From NCBI RefSeq assembly GCF_024459955.1, contig NZ_JANFXK010000027.1:1-32284 (forward strand): a DNA stretch of 32,284 nucleotides, given 5' to 3'. Source of the DNA: Anaerovorax odorimutans. Lineage in GTDB: Bacteria; Bacillota; Clostridia; Peptostreptococcales; Anaerovoracaceae. Positions 8,653 to 15,894 of this stretch are shown in pieces (position 1 is the stretch's first letter; every line of letters starts with the position of its first letter). The translations under genes and the position numbers were made by a program. Under the pieces are notes generated by a model that worked only from the letters and a program-made list of their open reading frames with translations, searched no databases and was not told the origin of the DNA.

Positions 8653-10140
8653 TTATACAACAAACGGAATCACATAAATCAGAATCGCAATTACCACAGC
8701 AATGGCAACCACCGTTCTCCAGATTTTAAACTCCTTATCCATCTTAGCCTTTTCCGCTGCCGGCGGCTCTTCATGGGCCACGATCTGCGCTTTCAGATCC
8801 TCATCGCCCGCCTTTCCGTATTTTGCCTGGCAGATGAAGAAGATCACCAGACCCACCGCGCACCAGATAACTCCGGTCCAGAAGGCTTCTCTGTCCAGCT
8901 GGGTCATCATAATGATGTAGATGATCGCGCTGACAGGAACACCCACCTGCCAGAGAGGCGCTTTATAGGGCCGTTCCAGATCCGGCTGACGCTTTCTCAG
9001 CATGCCGCAGGCAATGATGCCGATTATGTAATAGAACAGGTCCGCAAACAAGCTCAGGGATGCGATGTAGATCATGGAATTGGTCGCGATCAGCAGCACG
9101 GTCAGGATTCCCAGAACCAGAATCGCCACATAAGGCGTCTTGTATTTGGGGTGTACCTTGGCGAAAAACTTCGGCATCGCACCATCGCGGGCCATTGTGA
9201 AAAGATATCTGGGCGGCACGGAAATACTGGAGTTCAAAGTTGAAAAATCTCCGCCAAAGGCGATGCCCGCAGCCAGCATAATCAGAGGAAATCCCAGGAT
9301 TCCCGCGATGGTCATGGCCTCAGCGTACGGCGCGGAAGCCTCTGCGATGGCCGGAAGCTCTCCGGTCGGCACGATTCCCACCAGGAACCATTGGAACAGC
9401 GCGTTAACAGCAAAGACGATAAATGGCGCCAAAAACAGCGCTCTCGGGATATTGATGTGGGGATATTTGATCTCTTCTCCCATGGCGCAGCAGGTTTCAA
9501 ATCCGGCAAAGCACCACCAGATCAGAGCTACCGATCCGATGAAACCGCCTGTGGAGAAGTCCACATAGTCCGGGAGCTGAACAAAATTGGACAGGCCCAC
9601 GTTGGGGATCATAATCAGGAACCAGATGATAGCCACTCCCCAGAAGAAAAACATAAATCCATTTTGCAGTCTGCCTGTGATTTCAACACCGCCGACACTG
9701 CATACCATGAAAACGATAACCGCGATACATGCGATAATCACGTCACTGGTGCTGCCTCCCGGAATCTCCAGTCCCAGTGCTCCCAGAAACGTTTTAAAAT
9801 AAAAGCTGAAGGCCAGCGCTTCGCCGCTGGTAACCGCCACCAGGGAAATGATAAAATTCCAGCCGGCAAGCATGCCAAAAGGCCTGCCGATCCCCAGGGA
9901 CGCGTATTTATAGGTACCTCCGGCATAGGGCAGCGCCGCGCCCATCTCCGCGTACAGCAGCGCCGGGTATATGCTGATGAGCATTGCCACAAAGGTCGCG
10001 ATGATTACGGCCGAGCCCATCATCCCCACCACGTTGGCTCCTGTGGTAAACAATCCTACTCCCACTACCGTACCCACAGTAATGGTAACGGCCTCCTTCA
10101 TTCCAAAGGTCCGTTTGAGCATACGGTTCTCTTGTTCCAT
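8653..10140 (-). CDS. APC-superfamily amino acid permease
   Basis: A 495-residue polytopic membrane protein with about 13 hydrophobic segments. Near the N-terminus is the APC signature GTVVGVGLF (residues 23-31). ALPYAGGTYKY near residue 68 and GFETCCAMGEEIKYP near 220 are also typical. A charged cytoplasmic stretch near 440-465 precedes an extra C-terminal membrane helix. It should be a proton- or solute-coupled amino acid or amine transporter; the substrate cannot be read from sequence. GAGGAGAG lies 6 bases before the ATG. A minus-strand TATAAT (10167-10172) has no good -35 box, which suggests activator-dependent expression, perhaps via the repeated sites upstream. It follows the HisD-like gene on the same strand. 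Confidence 0.9.
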   Translation of the reverse strand: MEQENRMLKRTFGMKEAVTITVGTVVGVGLFTTGANVVGMMGSAVIIATFVAMLISIYPALLYAEMGAALPYAGGTYKYASLGIGRPFGMLAGWNFIISLVAVTSGEALAFSFYFKTFLGALGLEIPGGSTSDVIIACIAVIVFMVCSVGGVEITGRLQNGFMFFFWGVAIIWFLIMIPNVGLSNFVQLPDYVDFSTGGFIGSVALIWWCFAGFETCCAMGEEIKYPHINIPRALFLAPFIVFAVNALFQWFLVGIVPTGELPAIAEASAPYAEAMTIAGILGFPLIMLAAGIAFGGDFSTLNSSISVPPRYLFTMARDGAMPKFFAKVHPKYKTPYVAILVLGILTVLLIATNSMIYIASLSLFADLFYYIIGIIACGMLRKRQPDLERPYKAPLWQVGVPVSAIIYIIMMTQLDREAFWTGVIWCAVGLVIFFICQAKYGKAGDEDLKAQIVAHEEPPAAEKAKMDKEFKIWRTVVAIAVVIAILIYVIPFVV

Positions 10141-10505
10141 TTTTTCTCTCCTCTCGTTGTAAAACTATTATATCGCCCGGCGGCCCAACCACTGTTTTCC
10201 CCATTCCCTGCATCGCTAAATATCAACAGCTGCAAGAAAGCGACACGATTTTGATAATTTGACAGTGATTTGGAAAAATAAGAACGGCTAAATATCAATG
10301 GCGAATATCCAATCACGCTATTTTGATAGTTTTCCCAAAATATTTTCATATTTTTCGCTAAAAATATCATCTAGCCTCTAAACAATTGGATATTATGACA
10401 TTCTTCCTTATTTTCCAATGACAGCCCGGGCAGAATTATCACTTTTTCGTTTTTTTCCGAATTTGTTTGATATTTCTTCCGGATATAAGCCGCCTAACGC
10501 GGCAT
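10141..10505. repeat. Upstream region of the permease with three ~71-bp iterated units
   Basis: This 365-base gene-free stretch holds the permease leader and a minus-strand -10 box at 10167-10172. GCTAAATATCA begins at 10215 and 10287, and GCTAAAAATATCA at 10357 (spacing 72 and 70). In the first two units TATCAA is followed exactly 30 bases later by TTGATA (10221/10251 and 10293/10323), forming inverted half-sites; the third is degenerate. The pattern looks like a set of regulator sites. A small hairpin, GCCGC-CTAAC-GCGGC (10489-10503), follows the HisD-like stop codon and may be a weak terminator, as it lacks a T run. Confidence 0.6.
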
Positions 10506-11780
10506 TTACTCCTTCTCCATTCGAATTTCCGCAGCGCGGGCGTGGCCGGTGAGCCCTTCTCCCCTTGCCAGATTGGAAACCAGCGGAGCAATATTCATCA
10601 TGGCATCCCTGGACATACTCTGATACGTACAGATTTTCAGGAAAGTTCCTACCCAGACGCCGCCCGTATATCTGGCTGCTCCCAGAGTCGGCAGCGTATG
10701 GTTGGTCCCGGACGCGTAGTCTCCGAACACTTCCGCCGTATTACCGCCCAGGAACAGGGACCCGTAATTGCAGAGAGACTCCGCAACCTGATCGATCTTT
10801 TCCGGGGCCACATTGACTTCCAGATGCTCCGGTGCGTAATTGTTGGCATATTCCACCGCTTCATCCAAGTCCTCCGCAATGAGAATTTCCCCGAAATCCT
10901 TCCAGGAGCTTCTGGCAATCTCTTCCGTATCCAGCGTGGGAAGCTGCTGCTCCACGGCTTCCAGAACTGCTCTGCCCAGCGCTTCATCAGTGGTGACCAC
11001 CAGTCCCTTGGCTTCCTTATCGTGCTCCGACTGAGCCAGCAGGTCAGTGGCAATGATATCCGGATCAGCCTGCCCGTCAGCAATGACCAGAACCTCGCTG
11101 GGGCCAGCCACAAAATCAATGCCCACTCTCCCGTAGCACTGACGCTTTGCCTCCGTTACAAAGCTGTTTCCCGGTCCTACGATCATGTTGACCGGCTGAA
11201 TCTGATCGGTCCCGTAGGAAAAGGCTGCGATTGCCTGCGCGCCGCCCAGCGCGTAAATTTCATCGATCCCCGCCACATCCATAGCAACCAGGGTCTTGGG
11301 ATGGATCTCCGTAGTACCCTTGATAACCGGCGAACATGCGGTGATCCTGGAAACCCCCGCCACCCTCGCCGGAATTCCCAGCATCAGCGCCGTGGAATAG
11401 AGGGGATATCCGCCCCCCGGAACGTAGCAGCAGCAGGACTGGACGGGAATGACCCGGTGCCCCAGTTTGATCCCCGGAGCCGGCGAAAAGTCTTTCAGGC
11501 TGCCCACAGTCTCCTTCTGCGCTCTGGCAAAAGCTTCAATATTGGCAGCTGCCTTTTTGATGTCCGCCAGATCCTCCGGCGATACCTTCTCATAGGCCTC
11601 CTGAATCTCCTGCTGAGAAATCCGCAGAGACTGCCTCCTGCATTGGTCAAACTTCTCATTATATTCAATCAGAGCCTGATCTCCGTTTTTCACAACATTA
11701 TCTATGATTTCGCCCACTGCCTGCCTGAGAGCAGTACGGTCAGCTTCTGTTCTCTTTTTACAGCTCTTTAATTCTTTCAT
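10506..11780 (-). CDS. HisD-family zinc-dependent NAD alcohol dehydrogenase, probably not histidine biosynthesis
   Basis: 424 residues, full length for the HisD family. All catalytic and zinc-binding positions of HisD are present: Q250 and H253 (LLAQSEHDKE), E318 and H319 (NYAPEHLEV), D354 and H361 (FGDYASGTNHTLP) and H413 (LTGHARA). The enzyme should oxidise an alcohol to an acid with NAD. No other his gene lies nearby, and ARYTGGVWVGTFLK replaces the region that in true HisD continues with SSPLGVDDFLK-like sequence. This resembles HisD homologues recruited to catabolism, such as sulfopropanediol dehydrogenase HpsN. The substrate is therefore open. GGGAGGA precedes the ATG. It has a MerR-type promoter and is divergent from the MerR regulator. 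Confidence 0.85.
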   Translation of the reverse strand: MKELKSCKKRTEADRTALRQAVGEIIDNVVKNGDQALIEYNEKFDQCRRQSLRISQQEIQEAYEKVSPEDLADIKKAAANIEAFARAQKETVGSLKDFSPAPGIKLGHRVIPVQSCCCYVPGGGYPLYSTALMLGIPARVAGVSRITACSPVIKGTTEIHPKTLVAMDVAGIDEIYALGGAQAIAAFSYGTDQIQPVNMIVGPGNSFVTEAKRQCYGRVGIDFVAGPSEVLVIADGQADPDIIATDLLAQSEHDKEAKGLVVTTDEALGRAVLEAVEQQLPTLDTEEIARSSWKDFGEILIAEDLDEAVEYANNYAPEHLEVNVAPEKIDQVAESLCNYGSLFLGGNTAEVFGDYASGTNHTLPTLGAARYTGGVWVGTFLKICTYQSMSRDAMMNIAPLVSNLARGEGLTGHARAAEIRMEKE

Positions 11781-11812
11781 GCTTTTCCTCCCCTTTTATT
11801 TATTACTTTACC

Positions 11813-11843
11813 ATGATACAGTATCGAGTGGACTATTTGTCAA
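11813..11843 (-). promoter_or_regulatory. MerR-type promoter of the HisD-like gene
   Basis: On the minus strand a perfect TTGACA (11838-11843) is separated by 19 bases from TATCAT (11813-11818). The 19-bp spacing is the hallmark of promoters activated by MerR proteins, and a MerR gene lies divergently next to it. A small dyad, GATAC-A-GTATC (11815-11825), overlaps the -10 box. Confidence 0.6.
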
Positions 11844-11864
11844 GCGGTATATTGCCTCAGATTT

Positions 11865-11897
11865 TTGCAAACCTTGAGTATACTCCAGATTTATGAT
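11865..11897 (+). promoter_or_regulatory. Autoregulated promoter and operator of the MerR gene
   Basis: TTGCAA (11865-11870) is followed by a -10 candidate 19 (TTTATG) or 21 (TATGAT, 11892-11897) bases later. The perfect palindrome GAGTATACTC (11876-11885), extended as CT.GAGTATACTC.AG, sits exactly mid-spacer. That is where MerR dimers bind. Confidence 0.6.
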
Positions 11898-11943
11898 AAC
11901 ATATACGGATCAGAAGCGAGAAAAAACATTGGAGGTACGCAGT

Positions 11944-13167
11944 TTGAGAATAGGTCAGGTTTCGAAAAAATATCACATTTCCGTAGACAACTTATATTAC
12001 TATATCAACTACGGCCTTTTGGTCCCCCAGCGGCCGGCAGGCCAGTATGTATTTGACGAGCAGACCCTGAGGGATCTGGAGCTTGTCCTGGAGCTGAAAG
12101 AAATGAATTTTTCCCTCAAGGATATCCACCGGATTCTTTCCCTTTACCGGATCTCCGGGCTGGCGGTCAGCCAGGATGTGGAGGATCTTCGGAAAATTTA
12201 TACGGAAAAGCTGCACAGTCTGCGGCAGGAAAAGCTGCGGACTGAAAAAAACATTGAAACGCTGGAAAAAAAGATCGCGGATCTCAGCGCCCTGCTTCCC
12301 GATGACCGGCCCGATATCGGCCTGCCGGTCCGTATGCTGGACCACCTCTGCTGCCCCCTATGCGGCGGCAGCTTTTCTCTGGATAACGTCCGCATGGATC
12401 TGAAATACATTTTCAGCGGAGATCTCAGGTGCAGCTGCGGGTACACCGCCTCCATCCAGGAGGGAATTCTGCTGACGCCCAATAAAAACAAGGACCTCTA
12501 CGATACCCCCGACCTGGACCGCAAGCTGTACCGGGATCTGCCGCCCTCCCTCATCAGCCTCTTTCAGCGTTCCTTCAACTGGATGGTGGAAAAGCTAAAA
12601 CATATGGACCTGTCCGGCAAGGTCGTCCTGGAAACCTATATCAACGCCTGGTTTTTCCTCCACAATCACCAGCAGTATCTGGATCCCAAAGGGCAGTACA
12701 TCGTAGTAGACAAATACCCGGAAATGCTGCGGATGTACAAAGCTCTGATGGAACAGCAGGGCTACGGCCTGGACATCCTCTTCATCGCAGACAGCAGCAC
12801 CCGGCTGCCTCTGAAATCCGGCTGCGTAGACCTGAATATCGACTATTTCGCAGTAAACGAGCACAACTTTTACCACGACACGTTCCTCTACGATGAGCTG
12901 GCCCCTTACTTCCATCAAGGCACCCAGCTGCTGGGCACCTACTTTTATTTTGACCGCGGAAAAAAATCCATGGAAAACCTGCTGGCCGAATACCCCACAT
13001 CCTCCCGGGACAATTTCAGCCTCGACTATTTTCTCCGCCACATGGGAGAAACCATGCTCCAGCAGGAGGACTGCGGCTATACCACTAGCTCCGGGGCAAA
13101 TATCGGATTCAGCTTTCACCATGAAGGAGAAAAAATGTTTCTCCGTTCCTATTTGGCCCGGCGGTGA
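11944..13167 (+). CDS. MerR-family regulator fused to zinc ribbon and degenerate methyltransferase-like domain
   Basis: About 407 residues from a TTG start. Order of parts: MerR winged helix at about 1-70 (RIGQVSKKYHISVDNLYYYINYGLL); a coiled-coil linker at about 78-118; a probable zinc ribbon with C137, C140, C163 and C165 (CPLC...CSCG); and a class I methyltransferase-like domain from about 224. In the last part the SAM glycine loop is replaced by VLETYINAWFF, but the later motif ADSSTRLPLKSGCVDL is kept. It may sense a ligand rather than methylate. The frame extends to an ATG at 11893, but GGAGG at 11931-11935 serves the TTG at 11944, and MerR proteins normally begin at this point. It probably controls itself and the divergent HisD-like gene. 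Confidence 0.8.
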   Translation: MRIGQVSKKYHISVDNLYYYINYGLLVPQRPAGQYVFDEQTLRDLELVLELKEMNFSLKDIHRILSLYRISGLAVSQDVEDLRKIYTEKLHSLRQEKLRTEKNIETLEKKIADLSALLPDDRPDIGLPVRMLDHLCCPLCGGSFSLDNVRMDLKYIFSGDLRCSCGYTASIQEGILLTPNKNKDLYDTPDLDRKLYRDLPPSLISLFQRSFNWMVEKLKHMDLSGKVVLETYINAWFFLHNHQQYLDPKGQYIVVDKYPEMLRMYKALMEQQGYGLDILFIADSSTRLPLKSGCVDLNIDYFAVNEHNFYHDTFLYDELAPYFHQGTQLLGTYFYFDRGKKSMENLLAEYPTSSRDNFSLDYFLRHMGETMLQQEDCGYTTSSGANIGFSFHHEGEKMFLRSYLARR

Positions 13168-13231
13168 AAAAGTTTCCTTTAGCTGCCAGGGAAAATATGG
13201 ACTATAATGAAAAGAAAAAGGAGTTTGGAAT

Positions 13232-13801
13232 ATGTTAGAAATCGAATTAAAGGCTTCTCTTGGGGGCATCAGCCCGCAGGCCCTGGAAAGCGCCCTGAAA
13301 AAAGCGGGATTCGCACCCGGACAGATAAAAGAAGAGACGGATATTTATTACAACGGCAACGACCGGGACTTCCGCAAAACCGATGAAGCCCTGCGTCTGA
13401 GAAGCAGCCGGGTTCTGACCGGAGAGGTTCAGAGCAAAACCTTTATCACCTATAAAGGAAGCAAGGTGGACAGCCGTTCCCAGACCCGCCCGGAGCTGGA
13501 AACCTCCGTAGGCGATCTGGATGTTATGAAAAAGCTTTTAGGTAAGCTGGGCTACCGTGAGGTCATGACAGTGCGCAAGCAGAGGGCCTATTACCACAGA
13601 GAGAACATCACCGTCTGTCTGGATGAAGTGGAAGGCCTGGGCCGCTTCATCGAGCTGGAGCAGGTTGAAGAAGACGGCACCGCAAAAAAAGAAGCGGTCA
13701 TCGACCGGCTTCTTGATTTACTGTCTTCCTTTGGCATCCCACAGAGCAACCTTCTGAGGGAGTCCTATTTGGAGCTTTTGATGGCTTCCGCCACATCGTA
13801 A
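13232..13801 (+). CDS. CYTH domain protein (class IV adenylate cyclase-like or triphosphatase)
   Basis: 189 residues. The N-terminal EIELKA gives the ExExK signature of the CYTH superfamily (E3, E5, K7). YYNGNDRDFRKTDEALRLR and VCLDEVEGLGRFIELE supply the other charged tunnel strands. CYTH enzymes act on triphosphates (inorganic triphosphate, thiamine triphosphate, or ATP to cAMP); the family alone does not say which. AAGGAG lies before the ATG, and a TATAAT box near 13202-13207 suggests its own promoter 65 bases after the MerR gene. Its last 37 bases overlap the end of the opposing phosphatase gene. Confidence 0.85.
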   Translation: MLEIELKASLGGISPQALESALKKAGFAPGQIKEETDIYYNGNDRDFRKTDEALRLRSSRVLTGEVQSKTFITYKGSKVDSRSQTRPELETSVGDLDVMKKLLGKLGYREVMTVRKQRAYYHRENITVCLDEVEGLGRFIELEQVEEDGTAKKEAVIDRLLDLLSSFGIPQSNLLRESYLELLMASATS

Positions 13802-14397
13802 AAGTCCTTCCATGGCGTATAGGAGATTCCCTTTTGATCCAGGATCTGGGCCAGCTTGTCTCTGGCGAAGACCACATCAGACTTGGCGGCCATATTGATA
13901 TCCGTATAGCTGTCGCCGATGCAGAGAGCCGTTTTGTAATCATACTGCTCCATGACCCTGGTCTTGGCCAGGATCTCCGCACCTTCCTCATAATCGGAGC
14001 GAAGCTGCATATTGGGGCCGGACAGGTCCAGTTCCACATAGTGCATGCCCAGCAGCCGGTCCCTCAGATGGCCGATTTTTCGTTCGATCATCTGGCGCAG
14101 TCCGCCTGAGATTACCACCACTGGAATATTTAATTGATCCGCTGTGTCCAAAAGCTGGGTAAAGCCTTCCCGCATGGGTACCGTATCCAGATATTCAAAA
14201 ATCTTCGGGAACTGATCCGAAGGGATGGACTCAAACCCTTCCCGGACCACCTGGGCCAGGGTCAGCTCCCCCGACATCATGGCCGCAGCCTTCTCCTCAT
14301 AAAGCTCCCTTGGCACCAGCCTTTGGAGTACCCCGTCCAGCGTGTCCTCCGAGGTTATGGTACCGTCAAAGTCTATAAATAAAATTTTATCGTACAT
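13765..14397 (-). CDS. MtnX-like HAD-superfamily phosphatase
   Basis: 210 residues, HAD subfamily IB. Motif I is DFDGTIT (D9 and D11), motif II is VVISGG near residue 94, and motif IV is IGDSYTDINMAAKSDVVFAR near 160, a layout like MtnX. In methionine salvage MtnX dephosphorylates 2-hydroxy-3-keto-5-methylthiopentenyl-1-phosphate formed by the RuBisCO-like enolase MtnW. Here too the gene sits directly after an RLP gene, so I infer that it removes phosphate from the RLP product. A phosphoserine-phosphatase-like alternative is less likely. AAAGGAG precedes the ATG. It is last in the five-gene operon, behind a hairpin, and overlaps the CYTH gene tail to tail. Confidence 0.85.
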   Translation of the reverse strand: MYDKILFIDFDGTITSEDTLDGVLQRLVPRELYEEKAAAMMSGELTLAQVVREGFESIPSDQFPKIFEYLDTVPMREGFTQLLDTADQLNIPVVVISGGLRQMIERKIGHLRDRLLGMHYVELDLSGPNMQLRSDYEEGAEILAKTRVMEQYDYKTALCIGDSYTDINMAAKSDVVFARDKLAQILDQKGISYTPWKDFYDVAEAIKSSK

Positions 14398-14423
14398 CGA
14401 AGCTCCTTTCCTGTTTTCTCCAT

Positions 14424-14459
14424 TAGTAAAACGGAAACAGGGATTGCCCTGTCTCCGTT
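14424..14459 (-). terminator. Hairpin between RLP and phosphatase genes
   Basis: AACGGA-A-ACAGGG pairs with CCCTGT-C-TCCGTT around an ATTG loop (14430-14459). On the minus strand it is followed by TTTTAC. It could attenuate transcription into the phosphatase gene or protect the 3' end of the upstream message. Confidence 0.6.
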
Positions 14460-14499
14460 ATTCTCTTACTATGCGCCGTTTTCTGCCGTTTTATTCCTG

Positions 14500-15816
14500 T
14501 TATTTCATCAGATCGAAGTTCTTCATTACGTCCGGATTGAGCATAGCTGCCATCCGCGCCAGTTCCTCGTGGGTCTTGGCGTATTCGATCAGATCCACGC
14601 CTTCCAGTGCCGCGTCGATAGCCTGACGCATGGATTTCGCACCGGCAAAGCTGCCGTCCGGGTGACCGTGGACACCGCCGCCGGCTGCCAGGATTACATC
14701 CGTACCTACCGCATCGATAATGTCCTTTACTACCAGCTGAGTCGTGCCGCCGGAGCAGGCGTACATCATCGGTTTAATGTTCCACCACGGCTGGGTAAAG
14801 AACTTGAAGGTCCGATAGAACCACTTGTACGGTACCGGGAATTTTCCCCATGGATGTCCATTGATCTGGAAGTCGCCGCCGGCCAGACGAACGATCTTGC
14901 CGACCAGAAGCGGTACGGACATTCCGGTCATGGTGGAGCCGCAGTAAGCGCCCGCAAAGTCTACGTGAGCCAGAATCGGAACGTTGATGTTGGGATCCTC
15001 CGACAGCATCTGCAATGCTCCGAAGCCTGCCGTGTAAACGTTGAGCATCAGACAGTTGGTTCCGTACTCGATGGCGCGGTAAGCATTATCTTTAATCTTG
15101 TCTACCCGGTCTGTGATGTTGACTGCATAGAGGCTGCGTTCGCCGGTTTCTTCATAAACCTGTTTTTCCTTGGCCATGAATTTGGTAACACGTTCTTTCA
15201 GCGGGCAGAAGGCTTCATCAGCCGGTACCAGCTCGTCATCCTTGATGATATCCACGCCGCCCTTTGTCGCCTGATAGAAGAGCTCTGCGCCTTCATCCGG
15301 CGTCCAGCCGATATTTGGTTTGATCATAGCGTTCAAAAGCGGTCTTTCCGGTACGCCCAGCACGTCTCTCAAGCCCTGTACGCCGAATTTCGGGCCTGCG
15401 AACTGTTCGATATATTTTTTCGGGAAAGCACAGTCGATGAATTTTACCATACCGGAGGCGGAAATATTTCCGAACAGCGCGGTCAGAAGCATGGGAATGC
15501 TGGTGCCGATATTGGCTGTCGGGAAGGCTACCTGAATAATATAAATTGGAGGTTCGTCGGAATCGTAATCAGCCGCGGCATCCGGTACTTCGTAAATGGA
15601 AACCACCTTAGCTCCGAAGTTCCTTTTTTTGTCCACGGAATCAGCGCTTACCTTGATCCAGGTGCCTGTGGTCTGCTCATCGGCAATGGCCGCGGCCAGC
15701 TTCTCAATGTTGCTGGTCTTTACCTTTGCCTGATAAGTCGCGATGATGTAGTCTTCGGAAAATGCCACCTCCGGAAAAGCGTTGAGCATGTTTACGTCTT
15801 CTAATTTTCTAATCAT
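14500..15816 (-). CDS. RuBisCO-like protein (form IV), probable enolase/isomerase/decarboxylase
   Basis: 438 residues with the whole RuBisCO large-chain fold. The carbamate and Mg site is intact: K192, D194 and E195 in GGVDIIKDDE. K167 in IKPNIG matches RuBisCO K175. However, the position of K177 is N169, and the HxHR motif (H294/R295 in RuBisCO) reads AHVDFAGA, so CO2 fixation is not expected. SGGTT and GGGVHGHPDGSFAGA supply the phosphate-binding strands. Known RLPs enolise, isomerise or transcarboxylate phosphorylated sugars or sugar acids (MtnW, OiaX types). The substrate is presumably made by the FGGY kinase and the product used by the MtnX-like phosphatase. The start has only a weak GAAAGAG. 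A strong AAGGAG lies 32 bases upstream behind a GC hairpin. Confidence 0.9.
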   Translation of the reverse strand: MIRKLEDVNMLNAFPEVAFSEDYIIATYQAKVKTSNIEKLAAAIADEQTTGTWIKVSADSVDKKRNFGAKVVSIYEVPDAAADYDSDEPPIYIIQVAFPTANIGTSIPMLLTALFGNISASGMVKFIDCAFPKKYIEQFAGPKFGVQGLRDVLGVPERPLLNAMIKPNIGWTPDEGAELFYQATKGGVDIIKDDELVPADEAFCPLKERVTKFMAKEKQVYEETGERSLYAVNITDRVDKIKDNAYRAIEYGTNCLMLNVYTAGFGALQMLSEDPNINVPILAHVDFAGAYCGSTMTGMSVPLLVGKIVRLAGGDFQINGHPWGKFPVPYKWFYRTFKFFTQPWWNIKPMMYACSGGTTQLVVKDIIDAVGTDVILAAGGGVHGHPDGSFAGAKSMRQAIDAALEGVDLIEYAKTHEELARMAAMLNPDVMKNFDLMK

Positions 15817-15828
15817 ATTCTCTTTCTT

Positions 15829-15854
15829 GCGGGGCCCCGGCCCCGCATCTCCTT
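15829..15854 (-). promoter_or_regulatory. GC hairpin between a strong ribosome site and the RLP start
   Basis: The perfect 18-base inverted repeat GCGGGGCC-N2-GGCCCCGC (15829-15846) lies between AAGGAG (15849-15854, minus strand) and the RLP ATG at 15816. Folding it would shorten the effective spacing to about 14 bases. An ATG immediately after the GGAG (15848) opens an 11-codon frame whose TGA overlaps the RLP start as ATGA. Confidence 0.55.
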
Positions 15855-15894
15855 TCTTAGTTCTCCATAATCCCCTGGTTCACAATAGTCCCGG

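Noticed and set aside
14569-15804. Long open frame antisense to the RLP gene, with similar ones antisense to the HisD-like, aminotransferase and ilvB genes
   Set aside because: The minus-strand genes have clear family motifs and ribosome sites; the antisense frames are codon-bias shadows without either.
14500-15816. Genuine carbon-fixing RuBisCO
   Set aside because: The second active-site lysine and the His-Arg pair are replaced, there is no phosphoribulokinase, and the context is catabolic.
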